In this document: positions 36,331-47,679 of the stretch, piece by piece
How the letters are laid out: every line of letters starts with the position of its first letter
How positions within the stretch are numbered: position 1 is the stretch's first letter
From: Balaenoptera acutorostrata
Taxonomy: Eukaryota > Chordata > Mammalia > Artiodactyla > Balaenopteridae
DNA length: 64,000 nt
NCBI RefSeq assembly: GCF_949987535.1
Contig: NC_080075.1
Coordinates: 39,864,269-39,928,268, forward strand
Direction of reading: 5' to 3'
Made by a program: the position numbers and the translations under genes
Notes under the pieces: generated by a model
Told to the model about the DNA's origin: nothing
What the model saw: the letters and a program-made list of their open reading frames with translations, nothing else
The model's database searches: none

Positions 36331-36464
36331 CCACTCTGGGACAGATGCAGTAGGTCAGACTTGTGCATAGAATTCAGGACCCCTTATTATCCTCATAGTT
36401 CTATTCTAGAGTTGTAATACTTGGATGCATGGAATGATGGAATATTCATTATGTACACATATTC

Positions 36465-36498
36465 ATTATGTACACAGGATATGGCCTGTGTACATAAT
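36465..36498. repeat. Perfect 14-bp inverted repeat with 6-bp loop
   Basis: attatgtacacagg at 36465-36478 pairs exactly with cctgtgtacataat at 36485-36498. A direct repeat of 'tattcattatgtacaca' lies just before it. Confidence 0.92.
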
Positions 36499-36720
36499 GC
36501 ATATGGTTCTTGGATTTTTTAAGAATCTGTTTATTAAAAGTATTACGTATGTATTGAAAAGTGTAAAGATTATAAAGATATGTTTTGAACTATCAAAAAG
36601 TGAACACACCCATATAATCTTCACCCAGGTCAGGAAGTAAAATATTATCAGTACCCTAGGAGCCCTACTCATGACCTTTCCCTGGCACGCCTTATTAGGT
36701 ATCTTCAATATAACCAACAG

Positions 36721-37667
36721 AAATAAACTGCATTCTTTAAATTATATGTCCCAGTTAGTGGCATGATGAATAAAATAGAGCTTCAGTAAGTACGCATGAT
36801 TGACTATTTTGAAAAACTATATTTGAAAAGTTAATTATAGCTTTTTTGAGGAAGTTTTATCGTTCAGTTTGAGAAAGTTTGCAGCAGTCAGTCACTAGGG
36901 GGCAGCCTGTACTGCTTCCATTTCTTTAGAAATAGTTGTATCCTTTTGTTAGTAACTAGAGTTATTTTGCATGGAAGGAAACAAATGTTACTTCAAAGAA
37001 AGAAATATTTCACTATTCACAGATAGGAAGAAAGTGGACGCAATTATTTTGTTCTCCTGTAATTCAACTGCAGGAACGGATTCCATGGTTAAATCACTCT
37101 CAGCATCTTGGAAGCCTAGCTTTGCTTTTGTAACCCTAGCAGAGCATCTGAATTTGAAATAGTTTGGAAGGTTTTTTGAATCTAAACAAGCTTCAGATAA
37201 TTTATCCACACCTTCCTCTAAACCTTTCTTTCTTTTCTGCAGATTTCCCCCAAATACCCTACTAGACTCGAGTTAAATTAGAGAAGAGAAAGCCACGGCT
37301 CAGAATTCTATCCACTGATTTCATTTGGCCTTGCTTAGTGGTAGTTTCTTTTGGTAGAACCCTGTGAAAAATATCAGAGGAAGCGTGAGAGGAAAAAGTT
37401 GGTCTTCCTTGATGTCAGTTCTTTACCACTTCTTTCCTCATGCCATTCTAGTTTTCTAACTGGACTGATAAACTATCCAGTTCCTGAATATCCCTAGAAT
37501 AGATAAACCCATGTCCAGATACTTCTGAAGTATTTTATTTCCAGTAACATAAAGAGATTGTTTCTGCCCTCCTCCCTGCCCTACCGACCCTGCCGTACAG
37601 TATGGGTTGGCTTCTTATTCTCCATAACTTTTTACCATAATCTAATGTCATTTCTTCCTTTCTACAG
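36721..37667 (+). other. WDPCP intron end, nothing recognised besides the splice acceptor
   Basis: Single-copy-looking intron sequence leading to the pyrimidine tract and acceptor at 37651-37667. Confidence 0.5.
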
Positions 37668-37715
37668 ATAGAGACATCGGGATCTACCAGTATTATGACA
37701 AGAAAGAGCCACCAG
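37668..37715 (+). CDS. WDPCP: WDPCP second coding exon in window
   Basis: This 48-bp exon has a strong acceptor (tttcttcctttctacag) and a donor (ccag|gtaaag). It starts with two bases that finish the split Asp codon, then encodes RDIGIYQYYDKKEPP, and ends with one base of an Ala codon. The human protein, as I remember it, has Asp where this sequence has Glu (KKEPP), a conservative change. The region lies before the WD-repeat part of the protein and has no named domain. It sits at the left end of a compact cluster of four exons in less than 3 kb, between two introns of about 20 kb. Confidence 0.92.
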
Positions 37716-38562
37716 GTAAAGTATCTGTTCTACTAAAGTGATTTTTATAAACTTTGTATTCTAAATTATAAAATACTGACTTGAAAACTCTGTTTTTATG
37801 AGTCTTAGATGAATTCTAGAATTTCAAGAAAGGTTACTCCAGTTCTTCAGAAAAATGCTGAGGTTGATATCTATTCTATATAAAATGAAGCAATATTGAG
37901 AAAATGCTATAGCAGAACCTGAAAATTTTCATTTTACTGCTGATTAGACTGATAACTGGACAGTCTATTCTCGTTTATTTATCAGTGTCCCAGTAGAGGG
38001 CATTGTTAATGCATGGGTCCCACTGATGCTGGCCTCCCGGATCCTCACCTGATATCTGAAATAGGCATTTCTGAGTGAGTGATCAATTTTCTTTATCTGA
38101 TTAATCCTGTTAATCCCAGAAGTTTCATGATGGGCCAAAAGGTCTTTCTAGCTAGAGTTACTTCCTGTTTTGGTCTCTGTTGAAGTGGGGCTTGTGTGGG
38201 CATCCTGTGTGCTTAGCTTGGTGGCTAATAGGCTGACTTCATGGTTCTGATGACAGACTGAAGCAGCTTCTGTTCTGGGCTCAGTTGCAGTTCTGTTCCC
38301 TATCTGATGAGATTGCAAACTCAGGATATTGGCCCACCTGTTGTGCTTTGTAAGCCTTTTCACTACGAATTTAGGAAATCTTCTATGAAATGAAAACATC
38401 CAAATTATGGCATTTTTCAACTGCCTTTTTTAAAGTTTAACATAATTTATTAATCTCAATAGCGTGTATAAATACATTATTTATGCACATATAAAAATAT
38501 AAAGTATTATAATAAAATAATTTCCAATTTTTTTTCCCATCTCTCCTCTGCTGCAATATCAG
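37716..38562 (+). other. WDPCP intron (847 bp)
   Basis: Ordinary intron between two short coding exons. A minus-strand open stretch of 90 codons at 38148-38420 has no supporting features. Confidence 0.7.
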
Positions 38563-38607
38563 CAACAGAGCATGGTAACTTAGAAGAAAAGCAGAAGCTG
38601 GCAGAAT
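38563..38607 (+). CDS. WDPCP: WDPCP third coding exon in window
   Basis: This 45-bp exon follows the acceptor ctgctgcaatatcag and is followed by the consensus donor gtaagt. Two bases complete Ala; the exon then encodes TEHGNLEEKQKLAE and ends with one base of a Ser codon. It is an acidic, low-complexity, probably flexible stretch. Its length of 45 bp means that skipping it would keep the reading frame and remove 15 residues, so an in-frame splice isoform is possible. Confidence 0.9.
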
Positions 38608-40144
38608 GTAAGTTTACTTTATATTCTTTTGGAATTATTATAAAACTGGAATTTTAATATCCCTGAAAATTCAGTCTTAAAACATATTTTAAGCTTTCTG
38701 CACAAATAGAAAATGTTATTCCTTACAAATTTCTTATAAATTCCCATTGTTTAGGTACATAAACATGTGAATAAGAATTATATTGTTAGGAATATTTCGT
38801 TTAGACCATTGAAATCTCTGTCCATTGTTTGGTGAGATATAGGCTTCTGTAAACACAAATTTTCTTAATGAACCATATTTATATTATTTAATATATTTAA
38901 AATAAGTGTACCATGCTTAAATTCTGATAACATTTTATTATCCATATTATGCCTAAATTATTACTATGTTTTACCCATTGTAAGAAAATAAGATTTGTAA
39001 TTATCAGTATTAGCATTTTATTCTCTTTAGTCTTTCTTGTTTTCAAATATATAAACGTGTTATATATGTAATATGGCTACAGTATAATGTGGTTAAAATA
39101 TGACTGTTTTATTTGGAATATAGGTGGAGCTGAATATCCTACTTGTTCTCATTTTAAATGATCAAGCTAACATTTAATTTTTAAAAATACTGTATTAGTA
39201 CCTGCAACAGAGATTTAAAACTTTTTACATATGCTCTGCACATCATAAATTATGTTTATAGAATGTCATTAATTTGCTTTAATAAGATATATAGCAATTC
39301 TATAAAAATTTAAATGCCTATATATACTGTATATTATATGTACATACACACAAAACACATGTACACACACATTTAGAATTACTATTTAGGAGAATTCAGA
39401 GATGAATTCGTTTTTGTGATGAAATAGATATCATTATAATGAATTTAACATTCTGTTAATTCTTTTAAACAGAACTATTTTTAGTTTGTCTTAGGCTAAC
39501 ATTGAGACTCTACTAAATAATTTTATCTTTTAATTTAAAACAAAACAAAGGCTTATCATTATTGAATTGTGGTGTAGATTTTAAAGAGAATTATTTTAAA
39601 TAGAAAAGAGCACTGTTAGTGTCTAATCTGTTGAAACTTGGATTTCCCTCAAATTTGTCCTTAGTTTAAATGTGTGATGCTTAATTTTAAATTCATTTTC
39701 TCTGTGTTATTTTTTAAATTTTATTTCTTTACTCACTGTATTCATTTACTCATAGGAATTTTCAGATCTGATAAGGCTACTTGCACAGTTTGGAATTTCT
39801 TTTGGATTGAATCTTTAATTATTTATATGAAAATGTTACTTCTGTGGTAAAGAGTGGGTCATTTACTGTTAAGTGCTAGATTCACAGGCCTAGGAAACTT
39901 TCCCAGGGATTCTCGGAGCCTTGTTAGTTGTCATCATAAAATTTTGATCAGGGAGATTGTTTTGTGGTAAAAATCCTGTTTTTATGACAGAGCCTTTCAA
40001 AAACTGTCATTTGATGATGGAAATGAAGCCTACTTCCTTTCAGTTAAGGAGGTGTTTTATTTTAATCTCCTAAGGCACATTGCTAAGCAGAGTTTCCTTT
40101 TTAAACCATGTTTAACTAACTGTAGTACACGTTTTGTTTGCCAG
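38608..40144 (+). other. WDPCP intron (1,537 bp), AT-rich
   Basis: Strongly AT-rich, with a short alternating TA/CA patch near 39320-39370. No repeat family recognised. Confidence 0.7.
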
Positions 40145-40215
40145 CACGAGATTTTCCATGGACGCTCAAAAACAGACGCCCAGAAAAACTTCGAGACTCA
40201 CTCAAGGAGTTGGAG
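40145..40215 (+). CDS. WDPCP: WDPCP fourth coding exon in window
   Basis: This 71-bp exon follows the acceptor cgttttgtttgccag and ends at the donor ggag|gtatct. Two bases complete the Ser codon; 23 codons follow (RDFPWTLKNRRPEKLRDSLK and then ELE), ending in phase 0. Human WDPCP, from memory, has Tyr where Phe is seen in RDFPW. A longer open frame spans this area, but it runs through both splice sites and is not coding outside the exon. Confidence 0.92.
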
Positions 40216-40469
40216 GTATCTTTCCAGAAGTTTCAAAAATGGCAACAAACAAATCTGTTTTAAAACATCTTTCAACAGCTTTAATTTTCATAAAGGATCA
40301 ACTCTCCTGGTGATGATAGCTTTGCTTTTGTCCAGTGAGAAGTTCCAAAACAGTTGCATCTTTGTGAGGCATGCTGATCTTTTTTTTTTGCTTGCAAATC
40401 AGAAGCACTTTAACTGGTAACGACAATGTGTATAGCCAACTGCACTCTCTCTTTTTCTGTTTCCTTCAG

Positions 40470-40529
40470 GAGCTGATGCAAAATAGTCAGTGTGTGCTGA
40501 GCAAATGGAAGAACAAATATGTCTGTCAG
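40470..40529 (+). CDS. WDPCP: WDPCP fifth coding exon in window
   Basis: This exon is exactly 20 codons, phase 0 at both ends, separated from the previous exon by an intron of only 254 bp. The acceptor is very strong (ctctttttctgtttccttcag) and the donor is tcag|gtaaaa. It encodes ELMQNSQCVLSKWKNKYVCQ, which leads straight into the LLFGSG of the exon at 63187. The short intron in front contrasts with the 22.7-kb intron behind. Confidence 0.93.
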
Positions 40530-40944
40530 GTAAAAAGGTTTGACATGCTTTCGCAGTGTTTAACCATTGGAGCTGAAAACTATGCAGTAATTGGTATTCT
40601 TGTGTTATGATAGGTAATGGACAAAAACTTTTTAGGAACAGGTATTTCATAGTTTGAATTCTAGTCATTCTAGAACTAACATTAGACAGATTGACTCAGG
40701 CTACCTCATTAATCAGTATAGTTGTACTGACACTATAAGCACTAGTAATAGTCTTTTCAGATGGTATTTTTTGTTTGTCATAGATTAATCATATTTTTGA
40801 ATGAAGGTAAAACCATAGGACAAAAGGTATTTTGACCACTCCTGTAAGCACTTGTGAACACCATGCTTATGGAAATCAACAAGCAGTCTAGAGTTAGACC
40901 TAACAAAACAAGACATTTGCTCTTACTTTTTGAATCCTCTAAGC
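40530..40944 (+). other. WDPCP intron, nothing recognised
   Basis: Start of the 22.7-kb intron. No feature seen. The stretch 41151-41670 after the next repeat is likewise featureless. Confidence 0.5.
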
Positions 40945-41150
40945 TTTACTGTTTAATATGGTAGCCGGTAGTCACCTGTGGCTATTTAAATATAAATTTA
41001 AACTAATTAAAATTAAAAGTTCAGTTCCTCAGTTGCACTACCCACATTTTAGGTGCTCAGTAGCGACATGTTATCATATGGATAATATATATACAGAGCA
41101 TTTCCATCACAGCACTATTAGAGCCTGGACAAGGTGAGCTACATGTTAAA
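40945..41150. repeat. hAT-type miniature DNA transposon relic
   Basis: Contains 'ggtagccggtagtcacctgt', 'aaactaattaaaattaaaag' and 'tcagttcctcagttgcacta', a familiar MER-class non-autonomous hAT sequence with near-palindromic ends. I do not commit to a family number. Confidence 0.6.
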
Positions 41151-41688
41151 TGGATCTAGATTCAGGACATAATAATCACTTGTCCGTTGATCATAAAAAA
41201 ATAATGGACAAATATCTCAGCTGTGTCAGTAGGCTTAAAAAATGCTATTTGCCTAGAAAAATTTTACTTGCTTATGATGAAAAGAATCATTAGTCGTATT
41301 CTACTCCTACGTGTAGTTGAAGTTACGTCAGTACTACTAATAATTATAACTGTTTTATGGAATTAAATATCCTGTATCAATTTAAATTCTTACTTGTTTA
41401 CAATGTGATTCACGAATTTCAGGTCTAACTACTCTTGTTTGAAGTTTAGACCCATGGCTCTATCCATAAATCTACAACATTGAATTTGTAGTAATTATAA
41501 ACTTGTCTTAATCTACTATTTGAATATAGATCTCATTTTAGTGGACTCTAGTTTGTTCTCATTTTTTGTTTAAACTAGTCTACCTTTATTCATGAAAGTG
41601 ACTTTAGTTACCTCCTCAACTGTCATAATTATTACTTTCCAGAGACTGTTTACAAGGTTGAATTAATATTTTTAGAACCATAATACTT

Positions 41689-42192
41689 TTTTCTTTTTAA
41701 CATTTTTATTGGAGTATAATTGCTTTACAGTGGTGTGTTAGTTTCTGCTTTATAACAAAGTGAATCAGTTATACATATATCCCCATATCTCCTCCCCCTT
41801 TCATCTCCCTCCCACCCTCCCTATCCCACCCTTCTGGTCACAAAGCACCGAGCTGATCTCCCTGTGCTATGCTACTGCTTCCCACTAGCTATCTATTTTA
41901 CATTTGGTAGTGTATATATGTCCATATATACACTACCACGCTCTCACTTTGTCCCAGCTTACCCTTCCCCCTCCCCGTGTCCTCAAGTCCATTCTCTAGT
42001 AGGTCTGCGTCTTTATTCTCATCTTGCCCCTAGGTTCTTCATGACCTTTTTTTTTTTTTTTTTTTTTTTTTTAGATTCCATATATATGTGTTAGCATACG
42101 GTATTTGTTTTTCTCTTTCTGACTTACTTCAGTCTGTATGACAGACTCTAGGTCCGTCCACCTCACTACAAATAACTCAATTTCAGTTCTTT
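41689..42192 (-). mobile_element. 5'-truncated L1 insertion, antisense
   Basis: 504 bp of L1 3' end in reverse (tattggagtataattgcttt, ctccctcccaccctcc, then the end of ORF2 near 42070-42190). The 18-bp duplication tttagaaccataatactt lies at 41671-41688 and 42193-42210. It contains a long poly(T) at about 42051-42072. Confidence 0.93.
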
Positions 42193-42210
42193 TTTAGAAC
42201 CATAATACTT

Positions 42211-44960
42211 CTTGAATTAGACTTAGGATACTATTGAAAAGGATGGAATTATTTAAAAATTCATAATTTGTTTTCATAAAAATTTTAATCAGATTTTAAA
42301 ACTTGAATACAAAATATACTCCAGAAAGTTTTAAACTTAGTACAACTCAAATTGTACTTCTCAATGCCATTACTCACTTTAAAAGCTGGTTCAAAATTAT
42401 TTGACTGCAGGGGAAGCCTACCACCTATAGTAAGAGGTGTGTCTCATGGCCTCACCCTTACTGTTGCACAGGTAAGTTGGAACATGTCAGGCATCTGAAA
42501 ATATGCAGTGGAGCATCTCAGTAGGCAATCCTTTTTAAAAACTTTATTGCATTTTAATTTAATAAGCAGGTTTGTGTACATGTGTGTATGGGAGAGTATG
42601 AAGAGGGATATGCCTCACTATTGAATTAGTTCAACTCAGGAAAGGAATTTGCATGATAGAATATATACAAAATTACTTCCGTAATTTATAGCAACCTGAT
42701 AATACTGATTTCATAGGCTGTTGTACCAATGAGTCTGCTTTTAACATTTCCAATGGAACTTATCATTATGTTCTGTCATATTTTGTGCTTTATTTCTATG
42801 ATTGATAAGATATTCCTTAAATAGACCTTTTACTACCAGCACATTCTTGATGTGATATATTTCAACAAGATAACTTGACCTCCACTGTGTCCACAGGTCC
42901 ATCCACTACCACAGTTTCTAGACAGGACTATTAGCTAGGTCTTCTAAAAATATGAATATGTGTGTTATTCTTAAAGATCTCTAATATGACAGAAAATTAA
43001 AAATTTGGTGCTCAAGCTAAATTTTCAGAAGGATCCCCTTAATCTTTTGTTAGCTGCAAAATCAGTAAATCATCTCTACAGGCTCCCCTAGGGTCCCCCT
43101 TTTGTACATCATCCAGTGTGGTAACTCTAAAGATAACATGTGCTTACATTTCTATTAGTAATTTTCCCCATATATTTAACCCTAAAATGGCAGCAGTTGA
43201 TCACAACATAATGTGCTCTAATTCTTAGAAAAGAAGTGAAAAAAGTTCCTCAGTATCTTGGTGCTAACATAGTTGGACTCTTCAGTTTTTGACTGTGCCA
43301 CTCCTTAACTAATGTAAATCTTTTATCCCCACCTCAAAAAGGGGCAACTTTAGGCTATATGGAATTTATCTTGGTTGTCTTCTTTTTAAGGGATCCTTAT
43401 TTCTTCAAAAGGTTCAATTGTTCAGGAATTAGCGATGCAACTACAACAACATAAAGAATTTCAGAGGATGCAATCTGAGCCTGGATTTTTCCCTCTGTTG
43501 AATAACAAGGGTTTTTTTGATAGGTTATCATCAGTATCAAAGCTTAGTTCATGTTGTTGATTCAGTGATTCAATGACTTATAAATTGTACCATTTAAAAA
43601 ATAATTCCTTCCATTTTTAAATTCAGAACAGTTTATAAATGAAGACTTAACTATACATATGTTCTATATGAAAATTTTCTTTTGAAGTTGGTTTTTCAGA
43701 CTGTACCTGTTACTAGTTTGAAATGAATTAAAAGTATATCACATATATTTCTCACTGTTTTTTTGATCTCCTAATATTATTTTATTATGAGAAAGTGTTT
43801 AGTAATTTTTTGCTTTGAATTTCTTAAACCATTTTCCGAACTGTTCTTAGGGAATAATAATTTCGGCATTAAGATACTATTAAATTGTACACTGCTGCGG
43901 TGGAATATTTTAATTCCTTAAATTGTGCTTCAAGTCACATTCATATTTGCAGATTACTGTATAATTAGTTAAAAGTAGTATTATCATTAAGATAGATGTA
44001 ACTTCATATATATTGATTTTAGATTAAATTATTTGAATCATATATGTACATTTGAGCATAAAAGTATGATATAGTCATCTTCACCCTGATTTCTTTCTAT
44101 ACTTATTCGACATTTCCAGATACAATTTTGAAATGCCAAGAAAAGATAGTTTTCTTTTTAAATTCTTGTAATGAATTATTTGACAGGCTATGTAAAAGTA
44201 GAGATTATTTTCCAAGCATATCACAGATAAACTGTGACCTTAAGGAACTTATTTTATTATAACTTCCTCAATTGTAGAATGAATAGCATCGTTACCTGAT
44301 CTTTCATCAAACTGTGTGAAAATCAGTTTTGATTTCCTCATAAAATAATAATTGACAAACCATTGTTTTAAGTTACAACTATTAGTAATAGCATATTATT
44401 TATACAAAACCCACCACACAGTATTTACTGAGTGCCACCATTGCAGGAGGCACTAAAGATGTGTAAAGTGTGGGCTGAGTTGCCAGCATAACCTAGTCAA
44501 GGAAAACAGACACGTAAAATCACTAGGACACTAGTGAGTGCTAAGTTGTATGACACCAAGTTAAAAAGATAATAAGAATTTAGAGAAAGCGCAGAGATTA
44601 GCCTGGCAGTGGGATGTAGGCTAAAACATGAAAACCAGAGGTGGTTTCTACAAAGAACAAATGAAATGAGATAATTATTTTTTGGAAACACCAAACTAGG
44701 GGGTTTCTGGACTTGAAGATTCTAAGCACAGAGTAGAAGTAAGGTGGCTAGACTGAAAATAAGGGGATTAAGTAAGAGTCTGTATCTGGAATGGTGAGAT
44801 CTTCCCCAACTCCTTACCCCTTCCAGCGCCGAGGCTTATATCTCAATGTAACTTATTTAGAAGACCCTTCTCTGACAAAATAGATTATTACTCCCAGAGC
44901 AAAGCCTATAGATACTGATATTTGGTAGTTCCCTTTGAAAATGTAGATGGGCCAACAAAT
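42211..44960 (+). other. WDPCP intron, no confident features
   Basis: About 2.7 kb of AT-rich intron. A weak 'tttactgagtgccaccattg' phrase near 44425 hints at an old L2 or MIR relic, too diverged to call. Confidence 0.45.
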
Positions 44961-45054
44961 GTCCTTACAGTGAAGCCCAACTTAACAAGCCTCCTGATAC
45001 ACACCAAGCTTCCAATCAATTTTTTGGAGACACACTTTTAAATATAACCAGGGA

Positions 45055-45810
45055 TGGGAATGTAAATTTGTACAACCACTATGGAGAGCAGTATGGAGGT
45101 TCCTTAGAAAACTAAAAATAGAACTACCATATGACCCAGCACTCCCACTACTGGGCATATACCCTGAGAAAACCATAATTCAAAAAGAGACATGTACCAC
45201 AGTGTTCATTGCAGCACTGTTTACAATAGCCAGGACATGGAAGCAACCTAAATGTCCATTGACAGATGAATGGATAAAGAAGATGTGGCACATGTATACA
45301 ATGGAATATTACTCAGCCATAAAAAGAAACGAAACTGAGTTATTTGTAGTGAGGTGGATGGACCTAGAGTCTGTCATACAGAGTGAAGTAAGTCAGAAAG
45401 AGAAAAACAAATACCATATGCTAACACATATATGTGGAATCTAAAAAAAAAATGGTACTCATGAACCTAGTGGCCAGGGAGGAATAAAGGCATAGACATA
45501 GAGAATGGACTTGAGGACACTGTGGGGGAGAGGGGGAAGCTGGGGCGAAGTGAGAGTAGCATCGACGTATATACACTACCAAATGTAAAATAGATAGCTA
45601 GTGGGAAGCAGCTGCGTAGCACAGGGAGATCAGCTCGATGCTTTGCGACGACCTAGAGGGGTGGGATAGGGAGGGTGGGAGGGGGCTCAAGAGGGAGGGG
45701 ATATGGGGATATATGTATGCATATGGCTGATTGACTTTGTTGTACAACAGAAACTAACACAGTATTGTGAAGCAATTATACTCCAATAAAGATCTATTAA
45801 AAAAATAAAT
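45055..45810 (+). mobile_element. 5'-truncated L1 insertion, sense
   Basis: 756 bp covering the ORF2 C-terminus (an 80-codon open piece at 45202-45444) and the short-type 3' UTR ending in 'ctccaataaagatctatt' and an A-rich tail. The 15-bp duplication aaatataaccaggga flanks it at 45040-45054 and 45811-45825. Confidence 0.93.
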
Positions 45811-45825
45811 AAATATAACCAGGGA

Positions 45826-47300
45826 GCCAGAGATCCACAGTAGTTTCAAGGAAATCTCCATCTGTAAATCTAAGATCTATGAGTCTGAGGCTAAAACAAA
45901 CAGAAAAGAAAAAGAATCAGGGACAGTACAATAAACAGAACTAAATTCAGGGAATTAAAATTAATCCCCACAGAGAAATAAGAGAAGTTCTTGCATCTTT
46001 GAAACAAGAATAGGATGCTATTTTTGAAAAACGAATACTCAGGAAAAAGGAAAGGAGCTCTTGAGAATTAAAAATATGACAGAATAGGGCTTCCCTGGTG
46101 GCACAGTGGTTAAGAATCCACCTGCCAATGCAGGGGACACGGGTTTGAGCCCTAGTCCAGGAAGATCTCACATGCTGAGGAGCAACTAAGCCCATGCGCC
46201 ACAACTACTGAGCCTGTGCTCTAGAGCCCATGAGCCACAACTACTGAGCCCATGTGCCACAACTACTGAAGCCTGCGTGCCTAGAGCCTGTGCTCCGTAA
46301 CAAGAGAAGCCACTGCAGTGGGAAACCTGTGCACTGCAACGAAGAGTAGCCCCTGCTCGCCGCAACTAGAGAAGGCCCACGCACAGCAACAAAGACCCAA
46401 CGCAGCCAAAAATAAAAATAAAAATAAATTTAAAAAATATGACAGCATGGATAGAAGAATTAATAGAAGAATTGAATGATAAAGTTAAAATATCCCTATA
46501 ATGCAGAACAGTATACTAAAGGACATAGTGAACAATAGGCAATAGAAGATAAGATTAGAGCATCAGGCCAGAAGGTCCAATATCTTACTAATGATAGAAA
46601 ACAGGAGGGAAGAAAAAAACAAACAAAATATAATAGAAGAAAATTTCCCAGAACTGGAGGATGTTTGTTTCCAGTTTGAAAGGACCCAGTGGTTGAAAAA
46701 AGACTAATACCAAGACATACTTTGTGAATTTTAGAAAACCAAAGATAAAGAGAAGATCCAGAAAGCTTTTGCAGTAAAAAAAAAAAGAAAAACAAGATAC
46801 ATAGAAAGGAATAGAAATCAGACTTCTCAACAGCAATACAAGGAGTTAGAAGACCGTGGAATCATGCCTTCAAAATTCTGAAGGGAAGAGCTTTTAGCCT
46901 AGAATTCTGTGTCTAGAATTCTAAATTGCCATTCAAGCAAGGACATTTTCAGGCTACTTAGCTCTCAAAAAATCTTACCTACCTGCCATGGACATTTTCT
47001 CAGGAAGTTATTGGAAGATGTGCTGCCCTAAAGCAGTAGAGTGAACCAAGAAGCAAGATTTCTTAGGATCCAGGAAACAGAGGATCTTACACAGGAAAGA
47101 AATGAAGAGAAATCTTAGGATGACTGTGCCTTAGGCCTAGGTAGCAGCTGGTCCAAATTGGGGCAGGGGACAGAGGTTCTCCTAGGGATATTGGAGGGAG
47201 GGAAGAAAAGGAACTGATAGATCTGATATCTAATCTGATCTAGGAGAATTAATAATAATAATATTGAATAAGAGATAATAAAAGATATAGGATAATTAAA
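45826..47300 (+). repeat. Old L1/HAL1-type ORF1 region, sense, split by a SINE
   Basis: Phrases such as 'gaaaatttcccagaactgga', 'ccagtttgaaaggacccagt', 'ccttcaaaattctgaaggga' and 'ggatccaggaaacagaggat' are typical of ancient ORF1-bearing HAL1/L1M elements. A CHR SINE (46087-46432) interrupts it. No coding capacity remains. Confidence 0.75.
46087..46432 (+). mobile_element. CHR-type SINE, sense, with internal duplications
   Basis: Starts gggcttccctggtggcacag and has a B box near 46140. The body contains three copies of a 'gccacaactactgagcc'-like unit (46198, 46232, 46256), more than the other SINE copies here. The tail is A-rich with AAAAAT units. The duplication aaaaatatgacag lies at 46070-46082 and 46433-46445. 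Confidence 0.9.
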
Positions 47301-47357
47301 TTTTACTGAAAAAAAAAATCAGTAAGTAATGACTAAATCAAGAAATAACACATATGG

Positions 47358-47661
47358 GGCTTCCCTGGTGGCGCAGTCATTGAGAGTCTGCCTGCCAATG
47401 CAGGGGACACGTGTTTGAGCCCTGGTCTGGGAAGATCCCACATGCTGCGGAGCAACTAGGCCCGTGAGCCACAACTACTGAGCCTGCGCGTCTGGAGCCT
47501 GTGCTCCCAACAAGAGAGGCCGAGATAGTGAGAGGCCCGCGCACTGCGATGAAGAGTAGCCCCCGCTCACCGCAACTAGAGAAAGCCCTCGCAAAGAAAC
47601 GAAGACCCAACACAGCCAAAAAATATAAATAAATAAATTAATTAATTAATTTAAAAAAAAG
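47358..47661 (+). mobile_element. CHR-type SINE, sense
   Basis: Starts ggcttccctggtggcgcagt, ends in an A/T-rich tail, and is flanked by aagaaataacacatatgg (47340-47357) and aagaaataacatatatgg (47662-47679), an 18-bp duplication with one difference. Confidence 0.92.
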
Positions 47662-47679
47662 AAGAAATAACATATATGG

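Larger units (their letters stand above)
33150..36720. repeat. Old L1M-type tract, split by two younger insertions
   Basis: Segments at 33150-33396, 34701-34766, 35088-35900 and 36540-36720 match a familiar old-L1 block. They include 'agtaagtttcagacctgatg', 'tttagttattatgtctcttt', 'gatcacttggttaaggtgat' and 'ttgcaagctggcttctctgt'. Removing the retroviral copy (33410-34687) and the SINE (34780-35074) rejoins it. Orientation is probably antisense but I cannot fix it by eye. Confidence 0.65.

Noticed and set aside
40052..40420. 122-codon open frame covering a WDPCP exon
   Set aside because: It runs through intron on both sides of the 71-bp exon and uses the exon in a different frame. The spliced frame is the real one.
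46087..46160. tRNA-like sequence with A and B boxes at SINE starts
   Set aside because: This is the tRNA-Glu-derived head of CHR SINEs. It lacks an intact tRNA fold and sits in a transposon.
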